Assembly (NCBI GenBank): GCA_016719485.1
Contig: JADJZB010000020.1
Coordinates: 310,001 to 374,000 of the forward strand
Length of the DNA stretch: 64,000 nt
From: Holophagales bacterium
GTDB taxonomy: Bacteria; Acidobacteriota; Thermoanaerobaculia; UBA5066
Direction of reading: 5' to 3'
Made by a program: the position numbers and the translations under genes. The notes below the pieces were generated by a model. The model saw only the letters and a program-made list of their open reading frames with translations, made no database searches and was not told the DNA's origin. This document shows positions 54,150 through 63,800 of this stretch, one piece after another; the first letter of the stretch is position 1; every line of letters starts with the position of its first letter.

Positions 54150-56366
54150 CTAGAAAGACCCCGAGAGCGTCAGGATCGCCCCGCGCCCGGGAGCGAGGAC
54201 GCTCAGCTCGTCCGCGGAGTCGGCGTAGGCCTTGTCGAAGACGTTGCGCGCTGAAACCGTGACGGTGAGGAGATCGGAGAAGCGCCAGCCCAGGGAGAGG
54301 TCGAACCGGCCGTACCCGGCGACGACGATCTCGCTCGCGCCGGGCCTTTCGTCCCGCGACATCGCCAGGAAGCGCGCCCGCCAGAAGAAGCCTCCGAAGG
54401 GCTCGTGGTCGACCATCAGCTGGGCCGTGGGAGGGAGGATGTCGGGGGCCCACGTCCCGTCGTCGAGAATCCGCCCCTGCGAGAGCGAGCCGGAGAGGCG
54501 CACGACGAGGCGCGGCGCGACCCGCACGTCCGCCTCGAGCTCGATGCCGGTGATCTCGGCCTCCCCCCGGTTCCTGAAATGGAAGTCGTTCCCTTCGCGG
54601 TATCGCTCGATGAGGTCCTCGATCCGGTAGACGTAGCCCGAGAGGCCGAGGTTCACGACGCCGGCCCGGCCCCGCAGCGAGAGGTCCCACTGGTTCGACG
54701 TCTCGGCGGAGAGGTCGGGGTTGCCGACGACGAACCCGCGGCCCGAGACGCCGCGGAAGTAGCGGTCGGAGAGCGTGGGGTCGCGGAAGCCGCGGGAGAA
54801 CTGCGCCGAGAGGTTCCACGCGCGCGCGAGGGCCCACGACAGCGTGGCGAAGCCGGACAGGGCGCCGTCCGAAGTGGACCGCTCGCCGTAATACCCGCCG
54901 GTGTTCTCCGTCGTGACGTGGTCGCCGCGCAGTCCCGCGGTGAGCGTGAGCTTCTCCCCCGCGAGGGGCAGGTCGCCTTCGACGAACGCCCCGAGGTCCG
55001 TCCGCGCCGCGTCCTCGACGGCGACCTCGGTGGCCGTCGTCGTCGGGCTGCCGGCCGCGTCGAACTCCTCGACGATGTTCAGGGCGACGAGGCCGCTGCG
55101 CCCGTTCACGTCCACGCCCAGCCGCAGCCCCGCCGCCCCGAACGAACGCCGGCCGAGGAGCCGGACGGAGAAGTCCTTCGCGTCGACGTCGGAGAGGGCG
55201 TTGCGGAGCGTCGTCGTCGCGGTCGGCCGGCGCTGCCGGTTCGTGACGATCCCGTAATCCCCGAAGAACGCCCGCAGCTCGAGAGACGAGAAGCCGGCTA
55301 CTGCCGGGACGTCGAGCCCGAGGCTGAAGCGCGACGAGTTCTCGCTCGGGTAGAACGTCCGCGTCGTCGGGAGGTCGGCCTGGGGCTTGCCCATGTCGCG
55401 GACCTGGTCGAGCTGGTAAGAGGCCCAGAGTCGCGCCGGGCCCAACGGCATCAGGCCGCGCAGGACGAAGCCGCGGTCCCACACCGCGGAGTTGTCCTGC
55501 GTCCCGGCGGGGGACTCGTAGTCGCCCTGGCTCCGCTGGTAGAGATTCAGCGAGAAGGCGCCGCTTCCCACGGGGATGTTCGCCCCGACGCCCCCGGTCG
55601 CCTCCGGGCTCCCGCCGGTGCCGGCGGAGAGGCGGTACCGGAATCCCAGGACGTCGAGCTCGGGCATCGGCGTGCGGGCGTGGACGATCCCGCCGAGGGC
55701 GTCGGAGCCGTACGCGACGGAGCCCGGGCCGCGCACGACCTCGACGGCCTCGAGGGCGAACGGGTTGAGGTACGACGCGGAGGCCCCGGCGCGCCTCTCC
55801 GCCGAGACCCGTCCGTCGTCGAGCATCACGAGCGTCCGCCCGCGCGCCAGGCCCCTCACGACGGGGACGGCGCTCGACGACTCGTCGCTGTTCGACACGC
55901 CCGGGAGGCCCTCGACCGCCTCGGCGAGACGGTTCGGCTGCCGCTCGTCCAGCTCCCTCTTCGAGACGAGCGAGACGGGGTTCGCGGGGGGCGCGAGCAG
56001 GGAGGCGGCCGTCCCCGCGGAGACGAAGACCTCGGTGCTGCGGGCCGCGGGAAGGACGAGGTCGCGGAGGGAATCCGCAGGCGTCCGGCTCTCGACGCGG
56101 ACGATCCCGAGCCACGCGCCGCTGGGGGAGAAGACACCCAGCTCGAACGGCGGTGGCGGCTCGGGCTCGAGCGTCACCTCGCCCTTCGGATCGGCCGCCA
56201 CGGAGCCCGCACGGCCGAGGACCGAGACGCGAGCGCCGGGCACCGCCTTCCCGTTCTCGTCCACGACGCGATAGCGCGCCGCCGCGAGCGGGAGGGTGAG
56301 GAGCGCGAGCGCGAGCGCGAGGGCTGCCGGGGCCGGTCGGAGCGGGACGGCGAGAGCGTGGCGCAT
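54150..56366 (-). CDS. TonB-dependent receptor (metal or siderophore type)
   Basis: A 738-residue outer-membrane receptor. After the signal peptide a short carboxypeptidase-regulatory-like stretch (YRVVDENGKAVPGARVSVLG) leads to a plug domain (RLAEAVEGLPGVSNSDESS, PVVRGLARGRTLVMLDDGRV, VEVVRGPGSVAYGSDALGGIV). A 22-strand-type barrel follows, ending ILTLSGSF. The plug and length resemble receptors for siderophores, haem or vitamin B12. It starts 4 nt after the Nramp-like transporter gene, which points to a metal, but the substrate is not known. Confidence 0.9.
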   Translation of the reverse strand: MRHALAVPLRPAPAALALALALLTLPLAAARYRVVDENGKAVPGARVSVLGRAGSVAADPKGEVTLEPEPPPPFELGVFSPSGAWLGIVRVESRTPADSLRDLVLPAARSTEVFVSAGTAASLLAPPANPVSLVSKRELDERQPNRLAEAVEGLPGVSNSDESSSAVPVVRGLARGRTLVMLDDGRVSAERRAGASASYLNPFALEAVEVVRGPGSVAYGSDALGGIVHARTPMPELDVLGFRYRLSAGTGGSPEATGGVGANIPVGSGAFSLNLYQRSQGDYESPAGTQDNSAVWDRGFVLRGLMPLGPARLWASYQLDQVRDMGKPQADLPTTRTFYPSENSSRFSLGLDVPAVAGFSSLELRAFFGDYGIVTNRQRRPTATTTLRNALSDVDAKDFSVRLLGRRSFGAAGLRLGVDVNGRSGLVALNIVEEFDAAGSPTTTATEVAVEDAARTDLGAFVEGDLPLAGEKLTLTAGLRGDHVTTENTGGYYGERSTSDGALSGFATLSWALARAWNLSAQFSRGFRDPTLSDRYFRGVSGRGFVVGNPDLSAETSNQWDLSLRGRAGVVNLGLSGYVYRIEDLIERYREGNDFHFRNRGEAEITGIELEADVRVAPRLVVRLSGSLSQGRILDDGTWAPDILPPTAQLMVDHEPFGGFFWRARFLAMSRDERPGASEIVVAGYGRFDLSLGWRFSDLLTVTVSARNVFDKAYADSADELSVLAPGRGAILTLSGSF

Positions 56367-56370
56367 GGGG

Positions 56371-57666
56371 TCAGCGGGCGAGGATCCAGAGGTAGTACCC
56401 GGCGAACGCCGCCGAGAAGACGATCCCCGAGACGCTCCAGGCGGAGAGCGCCGGAGACGGACGGTGCTCGGGCGGGACCTCTGCTGCGTGGATCGCCCTG
56501 TGGTTCAGGAACGCGAGCGCGGGAGCCGTGAGGAACGAGAGCGACGTGGCGAGGTCGACGAGCGACTTGAACGCGGCCCCGCCGCGCAGCGCGTACCCGA
56601 TGATTGCGAGCGACCCGGCGCCGAGGACGAGAAGCGAAGCCCAGTAGACGCTCCCGCGCGTCGTCGCCGCGCCGGGCGTCTCGGGGCCGCGCCACCGGGC
56701 GGCGAGACCCGCGAGGGCGCGTGGGAAGCCGTCGGCGACGGTGAGGGTCGTCGAGAACATGACCGTCCCGGCGGCCAGGCCGATGAGCGGCGCCGCCCAC
56801 TCGCCGAGGTTCTTCGTGTAGAGGGCGATGACCTGCTGGGCGAAGACTGCGGCCCGGTCGTCGAACGCCTCCCCCGAGCCGTACATGACGCCGGCACCGA
56901 GGAGAACGAAGCAGAGGGCGAGGAGCACCGTGCCGACGTAGCCGACGTTGAAGTCGAGGACCGATTCCTTCACCCGTGGGGCATGCCCCGTCTGCTCGCG
57001 TCGGGCGAGGGTCCAGAGGGAATGCCAGATGGAGATGTCGAAGGCGGACGGCATCCACCCGACGAGGGCGACCATGAACGCGATGGAGCGCGGGTCCGTG
57101 AAGGCGGAGGCGTCGGGAAGCCAGGGAATCGTCGACCAGGGGATCTTCGGGATCACGAGCGCCGTCGCGGTGAACGTCGTGAGCGTGAGGACGAGGACGA
57201 TGACCTTGTTGATGGCGTCGAGCCAGCGGTAGTGCCCCGCGAGGAGGAGCGCGCCGCAGAGGAGGAGCAGGAGGACGGCGACCCAGAAGGCCGGCGGGAA
57301 ACCGAGGAGCGGAGCCGTCCACCCGAAGAGCGCCGCGTAGAGGACGGCCGTGACGAGCGTGACGACGGCCTGGATCGTGAACATCGTCCCGGCCGTCAGC
57401 AGACCGTAGAGAACGAGCGCCCAGCGGCCCTGTCGCCGGTAGCCCTCGAGGAGGCTCGTGCCCGTGGCCGCGGCGTAGCGCGGCCCGAACTGGAACGCCG
57501 GGTACTTGAAGAAGTTCGCCGCCAGGACGACGACGACGAGCCCGAGGCCGAAGCTGGCTCCCGCGCGCGTGCTCTGGACGAGGTGCGAGACGCCGACCGC
57601 GGCGCCCGCCCAGAGGAGCCCGGGGCCGAGGGCCTTCAGAAAGGAACGTTCTTCTCCGCCTGTCAT
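56371..57666 (-). CDS. Nramp-like divalent metal transporter, non-canonical
   Basis: A 431-residue membrane protein with about 11 transmembrane helices. Alignment by pattern to Nramp is clear at the first helix (LGPGLLWAGAAVGVSHLVQSTRAGA), but the metal-binding DPGN is GVSH (residues 25-28). The sixth-helix MPH motif reads WMPSAFDISIWHS. Loss of the acidic DPGN residue predicts altered ion selectivity or mechanism. Operon pairing with a TonB receptor suggests two-membrane uptake of a metal. The ion (manganese, iron or magnesium) cannot be assigned. Confidence 0.8.
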   Translation of the reverse strand: MTGGEERSFLKALGPGLLWAGAAVGVSHLVQSTRAGASFGLGLVVVVLAANFFKYPAFQFGPRYAAATGTSLLEGYRRQGRWALVLYGLLTAGTMFTIQAVVTLVTAVLYAALFGWTAPLLGFPPAFWVAVLLLLLCGALLLAGHYRWLDAINKVIVLVLTLTTFTATALVIPKIPWSTIPWLPDASAFTDPRSIAFMVALVGWMPSAFDISIWHSLWTLARREQTGHAPRVKESVLDFNVGYVGTVLLALCFVLLGAGVMYGSGEAFDDRAAVFAQQVIALYTKNLGEWAAPLIGLAAGTVMFSTTLTVADGFPRALAGLAARWRGPETPGAATTRGSVYWASLLVLGAGSLAIIGYALRGGAAFKSLVDLATSLSFLTAPALAFLNHRAIHAAEVPPEHRPSPALSAWSVSGIVFSAAFAGYYLWILAR

Positions 57667-57675
57667 GGGCCGGGA

Positions 57676-57703
57676 TTGTTCCCCGGCGCGGGCCGGGGAA
57701 CAA
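57676..57703. repeat. Hairpin in the Nramp leader / after the BON gene
   Basis: A perfect 12-bp stem (57676-57687 with 57692-57703) and GCGG loop lie 9 nt before the Nramp ATG and 17 nt after the BON gene stop, both on the minus strand. No T-run follows and no ribosome binding site is visible between it and the ATG. Confidence 0.6.
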
Positions 57704-57719
57704 CCCCGCCGGGCCAGCG

Positions 57720-58244
57720 CTACTTCTTGGCGACCTCGAGGAGGTCGACGACCTTCTTGACGCCGGGGACCGACTTCACGGCGTCACGGGCGATCTTCAG
57801 GCGCGCGTCGTCGGGCACGGTGCCACGCACGGAGACCGTTCCGCCGACGTTCTCGACCTCGAGGTTCTTCCCGTGCTCGCCGAGCTCCTTCTTCAGGGCG
57901 CTCTCGACGGCCAGCTCGAGCTTGCCGTCCGCGGCCTCCTCTCCGATCTTCCCGCCCGTGAGGGACTTCTCGGCCTTCGCCTTGACCTGGTTGTCGACGC
58001 TCGACACGCCGGGAACGCTCTTCGCCACCTCGGCGGCGAGCTCCTGCGTGTCGCGTCCCTTGACCTCGCCGACGAGCACGACCTTCTTCTCGACGACGGC
58101 AACCTTGATCGTCTTCGCGTCGTCGCCCAGCTTGTCGACGAGCTTCTGCTGGATCACTGCGTCGAGGGCGTCCGCCGCGAGGGCGGGACCGGCGACCAGG
58201 GCGGTGGCGAGAGCGAGGAGGACGAGGGAATTCCTGAGTTTCAT
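57720..58244 (-). CDS. BON-domain periplasmic protein
   Basis: A 174-residue exported protein with a signal peptide (LVLLALATALVAGPALAA) and two BON domains (about 25-90: VVEKKVVLVGEVKGRDTQELA, GVSSVDNQV; and about 105-172: ENVGGTVSVRGTVPDDAR, GVKKVVDLLEV). BON proteins bind phospholipid and stabilise the envelope under stress (OsmY-like). Location next to the TamA/TamB-like pair is consistent with an envelope role. The precise function is unknown. Confidence 0.85.
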   Translation of the reverse strand: MKLRNSLVLLALATALVAGPALAADALDAVIQQKLVDKLGDDAKTIKVAVVEKKVVLVGEVKGRDTQELAAEVAKSVPGVSSVDNQVKAKAEKSLTGGKIGEEAADGKLELAVESALKKELGEHGKNLEVENVGGTVSVRGTVPDDARLKIARDAVKSVPGVKKVVDLLEVAKK

Positions 58245-58335
58245 CTGCTGCTCCTTCGGGGTCTTTCCCCGAAGTATCCCCCCGCGGAGACCTCGAAGGG
58301 ATGCCCTGCCATGCCCGCTTCGGGCAGCCGGCGGG

Positions 58336-60849
58336 TCAGAACGCGTGGCCGAGGGCGACGTGGAAGACGGTCCGGCTCTCGCCCTCGCGCTTGTCGATGA
58401 GGTATCCCACGTCCACGCGGAGCGGGCCGACCGGCGTCCGGAGCCGGAGGCCGGCCCCCGCGGCCCAGCGGAGATCCGTGACGTCGATCCGGCCGAGCCA
58501 GGCGTTCCCCGCGTCGAGGAAGAGCCCCCCTTCGACGGGCCCGAGGAGCGGAGCCCGCAGCTCGACGTTCGCGAGGAGGTACGTCTCGCCGCCGAGGCTC
58601 GACCCGTCGTCCCCCTTCGGGCCGAGCTCCTGTTCCCTGAACCCTCGGTGCGTGCTTGCCCCGCCGACGTAGAACCTCTCGCCGACGGGGAGCGTCGTTC
58701 CCCCGTGGGCCTGCGCGTAGCCGAACCGGAGCGCCCCGGCGGCCACGATCGCGCTCCCGAGGCTCCGGAAATACCGGGAGTCGCCCTCCAGGCGGTCGAA
58801 GTCATTGCTGCCGCCGAGAAAGCGGCGGGAGACCTTGTCGCGGACGAGAAAGTAGGTGCCGGTCGTCGTCAGGAACGGGTCGTCGCGCTGGTCGAGCGAG
58901 ACGCTCGGCGTGAGGGACCCGATCGTTTCGGTGACGGGCAGGAGGGCCTCGTCGACGTCCGGCTGGACGTCGAGGGGAAGCTGCTCCTCGATCTTGTAGA
59001 TGAGCGTCACGATGTGTTTCGGGTCGAACTCCCACGAGAACCCGGCCTGGGCCCCCATCGTCTGCAGGGAGAAGCCGTCGTAGGTCGTGTCCCAGGTGTA
59101 GGTCCCCTTCACCGTGCCGAAGAGCCGGGTCCCGAAGAGGGCAGGCTGGCCGATCTCGAGGACGTAGCTCTGCCGCTTCTTGCCGACGAGCGCCGAGAAG
59201 GCGCCGTTCGTGGCGTTTCCGAAGAGGTTTCTCTCGCCGACGGTCCCCGCGAGCTCGAGGCCGCGCTGCGTGTTGATGTCGAGGCCGTACTCCACGTACC
59301 GCGTCGAGCGCTCGACGACGGCCACGAGGACCGATTTCTCGGGCGGGCTCGACCCCGGGACGGGTGCGCTCGTCACGGAGACCGTGTCGAAGACGCCGAG
59401 GCGGGAGAGGTGCGACTGGTGCTCTGCGAGCTGGATGCCGTCGAGCGGCTTGCCGGGGCGCTCGTCGCCGATGGAGAGGATCTTCCTCGTGGTCGTCTTG
59501 GTGTTCCCGCGAACGGTGATCGTTCCGAGCCGGTAGGCGGTCCCCTCTGCGATCTCGAACGCGAGCGGGACGCGGCCCTTCTCGTCCGGAGCGCCGGGGC
59601 GGGGCGTCACCGTCGCCTCGTCGTAGCCGCGGCGGGAGTAGGCCCTCCGGATCTCGCCGGCGGCCTCCGCGTCGCGGCCGGGCACGTAGGGCCTGCCCTC
59701 CTTCAGCTTCGCGATGCGCCTGAGCTCGTCGGCGTCGATCACCTTCGCACCCGGGAAGCTCAGGGTTCCGATCGTCCGAAGAGGGCCTTCCTTCACCCGG
59801 AAGACGATCGTCCGCTTCTCTCCGCTTCCTTCCATGGCCGCCTCGACGGTCGCGTCCGGGAAGCCCGAACGGGAGTAGAGGTCGACGAGCGCGAGTCGGC
59901 TCTCCTCGAGGATCTGAGGCCCGGGATGGGACTTCGAGAGGCCCAGGAGCTGCGGCTCGTGGAAGGGAAGAGCCTTCTCGAGCCTCTTCCGGGGAATCGA
60001 GACCGCTCCCTCGAAGCGGATCGTCTCGACGGCGAGGCGGAGGCCGTGGTTCGCGGTCAGGACGACGGCCTTCTTCTTCGCGTCCTGCCGCTCGGACGGC
60101 GTCACCGTCACGTCGACGTAGCCTCGCTCGGTCATCCCCGTCGCGGCGGCCCGGGCGAGGCGGTTGACGACGCCTTCGGAGAGCGGGACGTTCCGCCGCT
60201 TCCACGACGCGGTCACCTCCCTCATGACGGGCCCGTCGATCCCCTTCCCCTCGAGGCTCTCGCGCAGGCCGAGCTCAAGGGTCACCGCGACGGACCGTGC
60301 ACCGTCCCCCTCCGGAGGCTCCTCCACGATCTGAAACGTCGCGCCCTTCCACCCCAGGCCCCGGAGACGCCTCTGCTCCTTCTTCAGTCCCGATTCGAGG
60401 TCCTTCCGGTTGAACCGGGAGAGCTTCGCGTCGAGCCTGAAATAGAGGACCTTCCCGCGCGTGGCGAGGCTGGTGAAGAACGGGAGGCCGTCGAGGTCGA
60501 CGTCGAACGTCTCGAGGCGGGGGAGGGGCGTCTCGACGACGTCGAGCACCACCTCGACGGCACCCTTCGCGTCGGGCTCGCCGACCGTGACCGAGACCAT
60601 CGGCGCCGGCAGGCCGGCCCGCGTGTACGCCTCGGCGACCTGGGCGGGGACCGACACGGCGGGGTCGGCCGGCAGGGCCCGCCACGTCTTCAGGTCGATC
60701 CGGTCGCGAAGGACGCTCTTGCCGAGCTGCTTGACGCCCCTCAGCTCGATCCTGCGCACCCAGACGGGCGGGGCCTCGGCGGCCGCGCCGTGCGCGAGGA
60801 GGAGGAGGGCGAAGGCCGCGACTGCGGCCCGGACGCTAGTCGAGATCAC
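58336..60849 (-). CDS. Outer-membrane Omp85-family protein, TamA-like
   Basis: An 837-residue protein with a signal peptide (AAVAAFALLLLAHGAAA), several POTRA repeats (about 30-470; for example VRRIELRGVKQLGKSVL, LRTIGTLSFPGAKVIDADEL, YRLGTITVRGNTKTTTRKI) and a C-terminal Omp85 barrel with GGASTHRGFREQELGP (the RGF-type motif) and a final HVALGHAF. Its ATG overlaps the end of the TamB-like gene by 14 nt. Together they would form the translocation and assembly module or an anterograde lipid path. A general BamA role is less likely given the TamB partner. Confidence 0.9.
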   Translation of the reverse strand: MISTSVRAAVAAFALLLLAHGAAAEAPPVWVRRIELRGVKQLGKSVLRDRIDLKTWRALPADPAVSVPAQVAEAYTRAGLPAPMVSVTVGEPDAKGAVEVVLDVVETPLPRLETFDVDLDGLPFFTSLATRGKVLYFRLDAKLSRFNRKDLESGLKKEQRRLRGLGWKGATFQIVEEPPEGDGARSVAVTLELGLRESLEGKGIDGPVMREVTASWKRRNVPLSEGVVNRLARAAATGMTERGYVDVTVTPSERQDAKKKAVVLTANHGLRLAVETIRFEGAVSIPRKRLEKALPFHEPQLLGLSKSHPGPQILEESRLALVDLYSRSGFPDATVEAAMEGSGEKRTIVFRVKEGPLRTIGTLSFPGAKVIDADELRRIAKLKEGRPYVPGRDAEAAGEIRRAYSRRGYDEATVTPRPGAPDEKGRVPLAFEIAEGTAYRLGTITVRGNTKTTTRKILSIGDERPGKPLDGIQLAEHQSHLSRLGVFDTVSVTSAPVPGSSPPEKSVLVAVVERSTRYVEYGLDINTQRGLELAGTVGERNLFGNATNGAFSALVGKKRQSYVLEIGQPALFGTRLFGTVKGTYTWDTTYDGFSLQTMGAQAGFSWEFDPKHIVTLIYKIEEQLPLDVQPDVDEALLPVTETIGSLTPSVSLDQRDDPFLTTTGTYFLVRDKVSRRFLGGSNDFDRLEGDSRYFRSLGSAIVAAGALRFGYAQAHGGTTLPVGERFYVGGASTHRGFREQELGPKGDDGSSLGGETYLLANVELRAPLLGPVEGGLFLDAGNAWLGRIDVTDLRWAAGAGLRLRTPVGPLRVDVGYLIDKREGESRTVFHVALGHAF

Positions 60850-63800
60850 GCCGGATCCGGAAGCCGCCTGACAGCGAGCCGTCCTGGTTCTGCCGGAGGC
60901 GCCCGCGGGTGCGGGAGCTGAACCGCCATTTCAGCTCGAAGACGTCGGTCGTCTCGCCGCTCACCCCCTTGTAGTAGGTGGCGGAGAGCCCTCCGCCCAG
61001 GTCCTTGCCGACCGAGAAGAGGAACTCCTCCCCCTCGGGCGTCGTCGGGAGCGGGATCATCTCGAGGTCGGTCCGGGCGCCGAGCGCGCCGAGGATGGGG
61101 GCCGCGGCGCCACGCATGGCCATCCGGGCCGCCGCGGCGCCCAGCTCGGACGAGCCGGTTCCCCCGGAGCCCCCGAGGAGGACCGAGACGATGTCGGCCT
61201 GGCTCCTCCCCTTCGAGGACGTGAGGAGGAGCTGGGCCTTCGACGCCTTCCCGTCGATCCGGACGGTGATCTCCTCGTCGTTCTTCGTCGTCGTCGCGAC
61301 GATGTCGAGGTCCGGGTCGATCGCGTGCGGGTCGGAGAAGTCGAGCCGGGCGCGGGACAGGTCGAAGCTCGACCCGAGGACGTAGAGCTCGCCTCTCGTG
61401 GAGGAGATCGACCCGAGGACGACGGGCTCCCCGATGGTCCCCTTCACGCGGAGGTTCCCGCCCAGCTCCGCATCGCCGAGATTCCCTTCGAGGTGGATGG
61501 CGTCCCGGGCGATGACCGCGACGTCGAGCGCGAGGCCCCGCACGAAGGGAGGAAGGGTGCTCTTCGAGGCGGTGGCCCTGCGCCCGCGCTCCTTGAACGC
61601 TTTCAGCAGTTCGCCGGCGTCGAGGCTGGGGGTGTAGACGACGTCGTCGAGCCGGACCTCGCCGGAGATGGCGGGCGAGGGCCAATCCCCCTTCGCCGCG
61701 AGGTCGGCTCCCGCCCGGACCTGGACGTCCTTGCCGGCCTCGAGCTCGAGATCGCGGGCCCGGAGCGTGGCGTCGATGCGGCCCAGCTTCCGCTCCGAGA
61801 GGCCGGCGCGGCCCGCGAGGGAGACCGTTCCGCCGCCGATGCGGGCCGTGATCCCGTCGCTGTGGATCTCGCCCGGCTCGAGAGTGACCGTCCCGGTCAG
61901 CTGCTCGACCGGCGTGGGGAAGTCGGGACCGTCGAGGAGCGCGTCCTTCACCGCGACGCTTCCCGTGGCGACGGGCCTGCCGACCGTCCCGGCGACGTCG
62001 AGCTTCGCCAGGAGGCGCCCCGAGGCCCGGTCGAGCGCGTCGAAGAACGGCAGGAGGATCGCGAGGTCGAGGGACGAGGTGAGCGAGAGGCGGCCGCTCC
62101 CGGGGCCCTCGAAGGGAAGGCCTCCGGTCGCCTCGAGCTCGAGGCCGGTGCCCGAGAGCCGAAGCGAGCGGACCTCGACGCGGGAGTGGTCGACGACGAG
62201 GCTCACCGGCTGGTCGGCATGGACGGCCCACTTCGGGTGCGTCGCCTCGAAGGCGTCGAGGGTGAGGTCGACCGCGACGCCGCCGAGGTCGGCGACCGTC
62301 CCCGCGCGCGCGCACCCGCCCCGTCGCTTCGCCGTGACGTCCGCGGAGATCCCGGCGGCGTGGAGGAAAGGAGAGAGGTCGAGCGCGTCGAGCGTCGCCG
62401 TGGCGTCGAAAGGCCGTGCGCCGGCGATCGAGCCCGTCGCCTTCACGCGGAGCCGGCCTCCGAGAGCGTCGCCGTCGACGGTGAGCGCCCCTCCCGCGAG
62501 GACGGCGTCCAGCCTGGCGTCCTCGACGCGGTACGCGCCCCACGAAAGACCCGCCAGCGTGACGGCGGCGACGACCCGGCCCTCGTCGGTCGGCGTCAGG
62601 GCGGCATCGAGCTTCGAGAGCGCCCCTCCGAGAGCCACGAGGTCCCGGACCTTCACGGTTCCCGTGAGCCCGGGGCGTTCGAGCTCCCCGGCCATCCGCA
62701 CGTCCACCGACACGCTTCCACCGAGCACCCCGGACCTGGATTTGGGGTCAGTTCCGTTTTCCGTGGAAGCTGGCTTCGCCGCGCTTCTCGATTCGGGCGG
62801 GAGGAGCGGCTCGAACGCCGAGAGATCCGGGACCTCGAGACGGACGACGACGTCGAGGGCGCTCCCGTCGAGGTTCCCGCCACCCGAGAGGGTGCCGTGG
62901 CTTCCGTCGTCACCCTTCAGCTCGAGCCCCGCGAGGTCGATCCGCTCTCCACGAACGGTGGCCTCGCCTCCCGACGTCGAAAGCCGGCGGCCGGCCGCGG
63001 CGACGAACGCGTCCCCGAGGCTCACCGTCGCCTCGAGCGGGCCGTTACGGGACCGCTTCGCCGCGAGGTGGCCCGACACCTCGCCGTGGAAGTCGGCGAG
63101 GTGAGAGGGAAGGACAGCCGCCAGAGGGGAGAGGTCGAATCGCACGAGCGTGGCCTCGGCCTCGAAGCCGCCGCGAGCGGGCGCGACGGCCTTTGCCGTC
63201 AGCCGGCCGTCGGCCGTGCCGAGCCGCGCCTCGACCGTCGCGCCGAGGGCGGCGTGCGCGTCCACGTCGGGGAAGGGGTGCCTGCGGAACAGGATGCCGC
63301 GGACGCGCAGGTCGATCTCGGGGGACTTCACCCCCGGAAGGGGCAGGCGTCCGTCCCCCTCCATGCCGGCGGTGACGTCGTACGCGGCGGCCGAGCCGTT
63401 GAAGACCGTGAACGTCGCGCCGTTCGCCTTCGCATCGAGCTCGACGCAATCGATCCGCGCGCCGGCGACGGTCAGCGCGCGGGCGCGGAGACGGCCGTCC
63501 AGGACGGGGCGCACCACGGGCCCGCCGCCGCTCAGGTGCGCGGTCAGCTGGCCCTTCCCTTCGATTCCGAGCATCGCGAGCCACGGGCCGACGTTTCCGG
63601 ATTCGACGTCGACGCGACCCTCGAACGTCCGCTGCCGATGGTCGTAGCGGCCGCTCAGCTCGGCGGTCGTCTCCCGTTCCGTCAGCTTCACCGTCTCGGC
63701 CGTCAGAATCCCACCGGACAGGCTCAGCCGGGCGCGGGCGTCCGGGGCGAGCGTGCCGCGGGCGGCTGACCGTGCCCCGGCGAGGGCGAGGTCGGCCGTG

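Noticed and set aside
56296..60921. Very long plus-strand open frame (about 1,540 codons) opposite the TonB/Nramp/BON/TamA genes
   Set aside because: It is an antisense frame kept open by high GC; the translation is Arg/Glu/Pro-rich without any family motif, while the minus strand encodes clear proteins throughout.
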